DNA from: JADCRZ01 sp965200945
GTDB lineage: Bacteria > Bacteroidota > Bacteroidia > Chitinophagales > Chitinophagaceae
Assembly (NCBI GenBank): GCA_965200945.1
Contig: OZ241749.1
Span: 2,232,001 to 2,296,000, forward strand
Length of the DNA stretch: 64,000 nt
Reading direction: 5' to 3'
The notes beneath the pieces are model-generated. The model had not been told where the DNA came from and did not search any database. It was given only the letters and a program-made list of their open reading frames with translations. Every line of letters starts with the position of its first letter. Position 1 is the stretch's first letter. The translations under genes and the position numbers were made by a program. Positions 59,249-64,000 of the stretch are shown here, one piece after another.

Positions 59249-60032
59249 GGCGCAGGTGGCCGATCCGCTGCCGTATGCAGACAGCCTCTTTCAGCATCGC
59301 GCATGGTACGAGGCTTCCATCGCCTATGAGCGGGCGCTGTTCCTGAATACCGGTGAGGCCAGCAAACGCTATGCTGTCGACCGCAAGATACAATGCCTCA
59401 AGCAGCTGCACGAATGGGCACAGGCCATCACATTCATCAAAGCCAACCTGAATGAAACGCTGCCCGACAGTGTCAGCTTCCGGTTGTATTACGAAGAGAT
59501 CCTGTGTGCTTACCTGGGCGGCAATTATGAAAATGCGTTGTCGGTCATCGAGCAGGTGAAATTTTCTTATGCACAGTACCAGGCCGATAAGAGGCTGATG
59601 CTGTTCAGGATCCTTTCGCTCAACGAGCTTGAACGATGGAGTGAAGCGGCCTCCGTGTACAAGCAACTGATGCTGCAACAGAACATGGATACAGCAGCCA
59701 GCCCCTATCTCGCCCTTCCGCACCTCAAAAGCAAGGACAGGGCACAGTGGCTGTCGACCTTTATTCCGGGGGGCGGACAATTCTATGCCGGCAAACCGCT
59801 GGAAGCCATTGTTTCGATCGTGGCGCAGGGTGCTGGGATCTATTTCGGCGTGATCAGCTTTCAGCAGCATTATTATGTTGCCGCCTGGCTGGTAGGCGCC
59901 GGCCTGTTCGGCTCATTCCACATGGGAGGTGTGCGGCGCTCCGAAGTGCTGGTAGATCAGTACAACCGCAAGAAGATAGCTGCGTTCAATCTGAAAGTAA
60001 AAGAAGAGCTGCTGAAGCTGATGGAGCAATAA
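59193..60032 (+). CDS. TPR-like protein with C-terminal membrane part, paralog 2
   Basis: A 279-residue paralog: signal peptide (about 1-20, ending IKAQ), TPR-like helices (about 25-180), then STFIPGGGQFYAGKPLEAI and hydrophobic helices (about 200-250). The start at 59193 gives a clean signal; 59175 (6 residues longer) is possible. Together with paralog 1 and YidD it forms a module of unknown function. Convergent with the TM2 gene. Confidence 0.68.
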   Translation: MTTRSFLTCIFLCAASTIKAQVADPLPYADSLFQHRAWYEASIAYERALFLNTGEASKRYAVDRKIQCLKQLHEWAQAITFIKANLNETLPDSVSFRLYYEEILCAYLGGNYENALSVIEQVKFSYAQYQADKRLMLFRILSLNELERWSEAASVYKQLMLQQNMDTAASPYLALPHLKSKDRAQWLSTFIPGGGQFYAGKPLEAIVSIVAQGAGIYFGVISFQQHYYVAAWLVGAGLFGSFHMGGVRRSEVLVDQYNRKKIAAFNLKVKEELLKLMEQ

Positions 60033-60059
60033 AAAAGCCGCATCCAGGGGATGCGGCTG
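60032..60059 (-). terminator. Terminator of the TM2-domain gene
   Basis: AGCCGCATCC (60037-60046) pairs with GGATGCGGCT (60050-60059). On the reverse strand it is followed by a T6 run, so it ends the TM2 gene. The stem shares AGCCGCAT/ATGCGGCT with the dnaJ terminator. Confidence 0.82.
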
Positions 60060-60089
60060 ATAGAAATATTTATACGTGAGAGAACGGAA

Positions 60090-60557
60090 TTACATGTTTC
60101 CGCCGGACCACATAAAGAACTTCGGATTGTTGGTGTACGGGCTGAGATCTGCGTTGTGTACGATCAGCACGATAAGGTCAACCAAAGGAACGATACCGAA
60201 GATACCGCCGCAGGTCAGGATATAACCAACCCAGGTAAAGGTTTTGGTACCGAGATAAAGACGGTGGATACCCAGTCCGCCCAGGAACAGGTTCAGGAGA
60301 AGGGCTGTAACAAAACTTTTGTCGCTGGCTGCGTAAAAGGCTTTGTTGGAAGCAGATTTTGTAACGTCGGAATTATTCAGCAGAGAAACAGATGCAGAAG
60401 TGAGACTTACATCTTCACTGCTGGCAAACAGGTTTTCTATTTGCTGGTCATTTACAGTATACCCATCAGTAAGAGGTGCAGAAGCAGCCGGTGCCGCCGC
60501 AAAGGAACAAAGCGAAAAGAAACACCCTGCCAGGAACAGATAAAAAGCTTTTTTCAT
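60090..60557 (-). CDS. TM2-domain protein with signal peptide
   Basis: A 155-residue protein: signal peptide (about 1-20), a disordered Ser/Ala-rich region (about 22-80), and a TM2 domain of two helices (LLNLFLGGLGIHRLYLGTK, then ILTCGGIFGIVPLVDLIVLI) with the conserved D in the second. TM2 proteins are widespread and mostly uncharacterised. Between convergent operons. Confidence 0.85.
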   Translation of the reverse strand: MKKAFYLFLAGCFFSLCSFAAAPAASAPLTDGYTVNDQQIENLFASSEDVSLTSASVSLLNNSDVTKSASNKAFYAASDKSFVTALLLNLFLGGLGIHRLYLGTKTFTWVGYILTCGGIFGIVPLVDLIVLIVHNADLSPYTNNPKFFMWSGGNM

Positions 60558-60691
60558 AATGATTGTTTTGTGCGGTTAAAGATAAAAAATTTTGGGTATT
60601 ATCTTCCATCGAAAAACGATTTTATTCCCCTTAAAAGGTACATCTTAGATAAACTGTCAGAATTCATGTACGAAATGCAATTCTAACCGGT

Positions 60692-61258
60692 TCAACTGTT
60701 TAAGATCTTCGCCGGATTTTTTGCGATAAAGTCGCCCCACCCCTTCAATTTTTCTGCGGCGGACGGTAACGATGACCGGGTCTGGTAATGGTGGCAGATG
60801 GCTGTGGCGAGCGCATCGGATGAATCGAGGTATTCCGGCGCTTCTTTGAGCAGCACGATGCGCTCCAGCATTTTCCACACCTGCTCTTTTGCCGCATTTC
60901 CTTTGCCGGTGATGGACTGCTTTATCTTTCTGGGTGAATATTCTGTAACGGACACCCCTGACTCCATGGCGGCGGCGATAGCGACGCCCTGGGCGCGGCC
61001 CAGCTTCAGCATGCTCTGTACATTTTTACCAAAGAAAGGCGCCTCGATGGCGCAGGCGTCCGGCTTGAAACTACGGATGATCTCCTGCACACTGCGGTGG
61101 ATCATTTCAAGCCGCTCGAAGTGATCCTGTTTTGAAGAGAGCTTAAGTACACTCATGTTCAATAAAGTGATCTTGTCGTGCTCTACCCGGATGATACCGT
61201 AACCCATTACGATGGTTCCGGGGTCAATGCCTAGAATTATTTTTGAGTGCTTTTCCAA
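60692..61258 (-). CDS. ruvC: Holliday-junction resolvase RuvC
   Basis: A 188-residue endonuclease that cuts Holliday junctions in recombination. Catalytic residues visible: Asp12 (LGIDPGTIVMGYG), Glu72 (AIEAPFFGKN), Asp145 and Asp148 (LDSSDALATAICH). Complete. Divergent from a flippase-like gene with a 26-base gap; ruvA/ruvB are not in the window. Confidence 0.95.
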   Translation of the reverse strand: MEKHSKIILGIDPGTIVMGYGIIRVEHDKITLLNMSVLKLSSKQDHFERLEMIHRSVQEIIRSFKPDACAIEAPFFGKNVQSMLKLGRAQGVAIAAAMESGVSVTEYSPRKIKQSITGKGNAAKEQVWKMLERIVLLKEAPEYLDSSDALATAICHHYQTRSSLPSAAEKLKGWGDFIAKNPAKILNS

Positions 61259-61284
61259 ATGGGGAGGTTATTTTTACGGATTTC

Positions 61285-62286
61285 ATGACGAGGCTGAACA
61301 AAAATATCAAAATCTTTCTCAACTATATTTTAGGCCCGTTATTATTTATCTGGCTATCGGTTTCCATCTACCGGCAGATCCGGTCGCAGCCTGGGCTTGA
61401 AGACGCTGTAAGTGGCGTCAGGCAGGCGTTTCAGCACGGTGAAGGGTGGAAAATCTGGACGGTGCTTCTCTGCATGGCCTTGAACTGGGGCGTAGAAGCC
61501 AGAAAGTTCCAGGTGTTGCTGTCTCCACTCGAAAAGATCGGGATAGGCAAAGCGTTCAGGGCCATCCTGTCGGGCATTGCGTTTTCCATCAGTACACCCA
61601 ACCGCGTGGGAGAATACCCGGGGAAGGTCTTGCTTGTACAGGAAGGCAACCGGCTCCGGGCCTTGTCGCTCATTGCGGCCGGAAATTTCAGTCAGCTGAT
61701 CGTGACCCTGTTCACCGGCACCGGCGGGCTCTTCTTTCTTATTTATTCAAAAGATTCTGCAACGTCTGCGCTTCATGCGAGGTCTTATTTCCAATGGATA
61801 CCGGTAGGCCTGCTGGCGGTAGGACTTACAGCATTAACAGCCCTTTTAACATATTTCAGGCTCGGCAGCGTTATAGATCTGTTCGGCAAAGTATCCTGGC
61901 TCCGGAAAGCTACGACTTATATGGAAGTGGTGAAAGAAATGACGGGAAAGACGCTGTTGCAGGTGTTCGGATTATCATGTTTGCGATACGGGATATTTGC
62001 ATTGCAGTATATTCTCCTGTTGCAGCTGATGCAGGTCGACGTGACGGCATGGCAGGCTTTCTGGTTGATCTGCATTATTTTTCTGATCCTGTCAATTGTG
62101 CCGACCATTGCGTTTGCCGAACTGGGCATCAGAGGCCAGATCAGCCTCGAATTGTTTGGTTTGTATAGTGTTAACCGCTTTGGCATAATAGCTGCATCTG
62201 TTGGTATCTGGGTGATCAACCTGCTGATACCGGCAGTCATTGGCAGTTTGTTAGTTTTAAGAATTAAAATCTTTAGCAGTAAATGA
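61285..62286 (+). CDS. Flippase-like / lysylphosphatidylglycerol synthase TM-domain protein (UPF0104)
   Basis: A 333-residue membrane protein with about eight helices, family PF03706-like. Seen: EAVRSFRAILSGIAFSISTPN-type motif (actual AFRAILSGIAFSISTPNRVG, about 90-109), NRVGEYPGKVLL and LGIRGQISLELFG. Start 61285 avoids overlapping ruvC; an upstream ATG would overlap it by 16 bases. Its 3' end overlaps the next gene by 4 bases. Role: lipid or glycan flipping (inference). Confidence 0.82.
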   Translation: MTRLNKNIKIFLNYILGPLLFIWLSVSIYRQIRSQPGLEDAVSGVRQAFQHGEGWKIWTVLLCMALNWGVEARKFQVLLSPLEKIGIGKAFRAILSGIAFSISTPNRVGEYPGKVLLVQEGNRLRALSLIAAGNFSQLIVTLFTGTGGLFFLIYSKDSATSALHARSYFQWIPVGLLAVGLTALTALLTYFRLGSVIDLFGKVSWLRKATTYMEVVKEMTGKTLLQVFGLSCLRYGIFALQYILLLQLMQVDVTAWQAFWLICIIFLILSIVPTIAFAELGIRGQISLELFGLYSVNRFGIIAASVGIWVINLLIPAVIGSLLVLRIKIFSSK

Positions 62287-63071
62287 GGGAAACAATTTTA
62301 AGTATCCTGTTCTTACTGAGCTTACACCTGAAGGCCGGCACCGAAAACTGCAGCCCCGGTAACAATTCGTTTGTTGCAGGAGAAACCATGACCTTCAAAG
62401 CTTTCTATACCCTCGCAGGTATTTATGTAAGCGCCGGCGAAGCGACCTTCCGGGTTATCCTTGACCATTACGGCAGCAAACCCGTGTATCATATCATCGG
62501 AGAAGGAAAGACCTATTCTTTTTATGACGGATTCTTCCGTGTGAGAGACCGCTATGAAACCGTGATCGACACCGCCACACTGCAGCCTTACCGGTTCCTC
62601 CGTAACATCAACGAAGGCAATTATCACAAATCGCAGAATGTAACGTTCAACCAAATTACCAACACTGCCATCAGCGCCGATAGCATAGTGAAGATCCCTC
62701 CCTGCACACAGGATGTGATCAGCCTGCTGTACAACGCCCGCAACATCAACTTCAACAGTTACAAGGTAAACGACAAGATACCCATCACCATGTATCTCGA
62801 CAACGAGATCTACAATATCTATATCCGCTACATGGGCAAGGAAAATGTGAAAACAAAATACGGAAAGTTCAAGGCCATCAAACTGCGCCCGCTGCTGATC
62901 AAAGGTTCCGTATTCGAAGGCGGAGAAAAAATGACGGCCTGGATCAGCGACGACCAGAATCATATTCCCCTGCGCGTGGAAAGCGCCATCACCGTAGGCA
63001 GCATCAAGATCGACATGATGGACCACAGCAACATGCGGTACCCGTTCACCGCCTTGATCGAAGTGAGGTAA
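62283..63071 (+). CDS. DUF3108 protein, secreted
   Basis: A 262-residue protein with a signal peptide (about 1-18, ending LKAG). DUF3108 features: ETMTFKAFYTLAGIYVSAGE, GEGKTYSFYDGFFRVRDRYE, QDVISLLYNARNI and AWISDDQNHIPLRVESAI. These are periplasmic/outer-membrane beta-barrel-like proteins of unknown role. Coupled to the flippase-like gene by a four-base overlap, which suggests work at the envelope. Confidence 0.86.
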   Translation: MRETILSILFLLSLHLKAGTENCSPGNNSFVAGETMTFKAFYTLAGIYVSAGEATFRVILDHYGSKPVYHIIGEGKTYSFYDGFFRVRDRYETVIDTATLQPYRFLRNINEGNYHKSQNVTFNQITNTAISADSIVKIPPCTQDVISLLYNARNINFNSYKVNDKIPITMYLDNEIYNIYIRYMGKENVKTKYGKFKAIKLRPLLIKGSVFEGGEKMTAWISDDQNHIPLRVESAITVGSIKIDMMDHSNMRYPFTALIEVR

Positions 63072-63135
63072 CAGATTGCATTCCCGTACAGACCGGGCGT
63101 TTCGCGTTTTTGGAATATCGATCCTGCGCATGCGG

Positions 63136-63157
63136 GAGACGCCACGCATGGCCTCTC
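63136..63157. repeat. REP-like palindrome, copy 5
   Basis: GAGACGCCA (63136-63144) pairs with TGGCCTCTC (63149-63157) around CGCA, with one mismatch. The core ACGCCA-CGCA-TGGCCT matches the other copies. It abuts the MBL gene stop. Confidence 0.55.
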
Positions 63158-63996
63158 TACAAGGCCGACAATTGGAAGCCCTCTCCGGCCCTGATCCCTT
63201 TCTCCGTCCTTTTCAGTTCACAGCATTCATTTACCGGATCATGCTCGAAATAGAGAAGATAGTTGCCTGCAGCCGCCTCCTCAAGGAAAGTCTTTTTTTC
63301 GGTCATGCTGTCGAGCGGGCGGGTATCGTATGCGGCGATATAAGACAACGGTATGTGGCCCACCGAAGGAATAAGATCGGCCATGTAAACAAGTTCGCGC
63401 CCCTTATAGCTGAGTTGTGGTAGCATCATGGCTTCGGTATGGCCCGACACGAACCGGATCTTCACGCCCGGCATGAATTCCACTCCGTCTGTTTGCTCTA
63501 CCATCTTCAGTTGCCCGCTCTGCTCGATCGGCAGGATGTTCTCTTTCAGGAAGGAGGCCTTTTCACGCACATTGGGTTCGGTGGCCCATTTCCAGTGCGC
63601 TTCATTGCTCCAGTAAGTGGCATTTTTGAAGGCAGGCACCAGCTTCTCCCCTTCGCGCACGATGCTGCCGCCGCAATGATCGAAATGCAGGTGGGTGAGC
63701 AGCACATCCGTGACATCCGCTGGCGAAAAGCCGTGTTGCTTCAGCGAACTTTCAAGTGTATCGGGACCATGCAAGAAATAATGACTGAAAAACTTTTCAT
63801 CCTGCTTGCCGCCCACGCCATTGTCTACCAGTACCAGCCGGTTCCCATCTTCTATAAGCAGGCAACGCATGGCCCAGGTGCAGAGATTGTTCTCGTCTGC
63901 GGGGTTCAGCTTGTTCCAAATGGATTTCGGGACCACGCCGTACATGGCGCCGCCGTCGAGCTTGAACAGTTCGGTGTTGATGGTGTAAAGGTTCAT
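63157..63996 (-). CDS. MBL-fold metallo-hydrolase
   Basis: A 279-residue metallo-beta-lactamase-fold enzyme. The zinc motif THLHFDHCGG (His102, His104, Asp106, His107) is complete; another His follows in VSGHTEAMM (about 179) and a distal one in FEHDP near 250. No signal peptide, so cytosolic. Similar proteins include AHL lactonases and glyoxalase II-like hydrolases; the substrate is unknown. The start ATG at 63996 is 4 bases from the window end, so an upstream extension cannot be excluded but is not needed. Confidence 0.9.
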   Translation of the reverse strand: MNLYTINTELFKLDGGAMYGVVPKSIWNKLNPADENNLCTWAMRCLLIEDGNRLVLVDNGVGGKQDEKFFSHYFLHGPDTLESSLKQHGFSPADVTDVLLTHLHFDHCGGSIVREGEKLVPAFKNATYWSNEAHWKWATEPNVREKASFLKENILPIEQSGQLKMVEQTDGVEFMPGVKIRFVSGHTEAMMLPQLSYKGRELVYMADLIPSVGHIPLSYIAAYDTRPLDSMTEKKTFLEEAAAGNYLLYFEHDPVNECCELKRTEKGIRAGEGFQLSAL

Positions 63997-64000
63997 ACGG

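Noticed and set aside
1..64000. CRISPR array, tRNA, rRNA, toxin-antitoxin or restriction system
   Set aside because: No regularly spaced repeats, no tRNA-like or rRNA-like sequence and no defence gene were found on reading both strands; the IS110 element is the only mobile gene.

Overview
The window is about 54% G+C by eye and comes from a Bacteroidota chromosome, most likely Chitinophagaceae (inference from gene content and signals, no database search). The pointers are type IX secretion (T9SS) sorting domains, DUF4476 / DUF2911 / DUF3108 proteins, a TonB-dependent receptor with an N-terminal carboxypeptidase-like domain, and promoters of the TTG-N17-20-TAnnTTTG type. Most genes have no recognisable Shine-Dalgarno sequence; greA is the exception. 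No rRNA, tRNA, CRISPR array or prophage was found.

Bases 1-20 kb form an amino-acid and nitrogen-assimilation block: the end of ilvC, a small lipoprotein gene, ilvA, gltB-gltD (glutamate synthase), an ammonium transporter with a downstream beta-barrel porin, ppc (reverse strand) and, divergent from it, thrA-thrB-thrC. Upstream of thrA there is a short reading frame whose last codons are mostly Thr and Ile, as expected for a transcription-attenuation leader peptide. PEP carboxylase supplies oxaloacetate, GltBD and the ammonium transporter supply amino nitrogen, ThrABC makes threonine, and IlvA/IlvC carry it on to isoleucine.

20-27 kb holds a LemA/TPM/TPM trio, an M1 aminopeptidase, a DUF4476 protein, truA and a DUF2911 protein. 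28-30 kb is the only clearly mobile part: an IS110-family transposase preceded by a structured, T-tract-ended segment (bridge-RNA or terminator candidate), then an A+T-rich tract with two DnaA-box-like sites and a structured non-coding stretch up to xerD.

31-39 kb contains a YkgJ-type cysteine-cluster protein, a family-10 pectate lyase and a tight five-gene catabolic operon (Fe-alcohol dehydrogenase, DHDPS-like aldolase, PdxA2, DUF1537 four-carbon acid-sugar kinase, sodium:solute symporter), probably for threonate-type acid sugars. 39-44 kb has TspO, a peroxiredoxin, a stand-alone T9SS sorting domain, an RlmI-like methyltransferase and grpE-dnaJ. 44-48.6 kb is a TonB-receptor operon ending in two paralogous membrane proteins and a winged-helix regulator. 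48.6-53 kb holds a large T9SS cargo protein and an ABC ATPase/permease/LolA-like trio.

53-64 kb is mainly housekeeping: the second (biosynthetic) pdxA, rsmA, a 2-hydroxyacid dehydrogenase, greA with a terminator-like hairpin in its leader, a HIT protein, a LolA-like/YidD/two-paralog operon, a TM2 protein, ruvC, a flippase-like membrane protein, a DUF3108 protein and an MBL-fold hydrolase. Short palindromes built on ACGCCA-N4-TGGCGT recur in intergenic gaps across the window and look like a REP-type family. The most interesting candidates are regulatory RNAs (thr leader, greA leader, IS110 upstream RNA); nothing here is certainly a new system.
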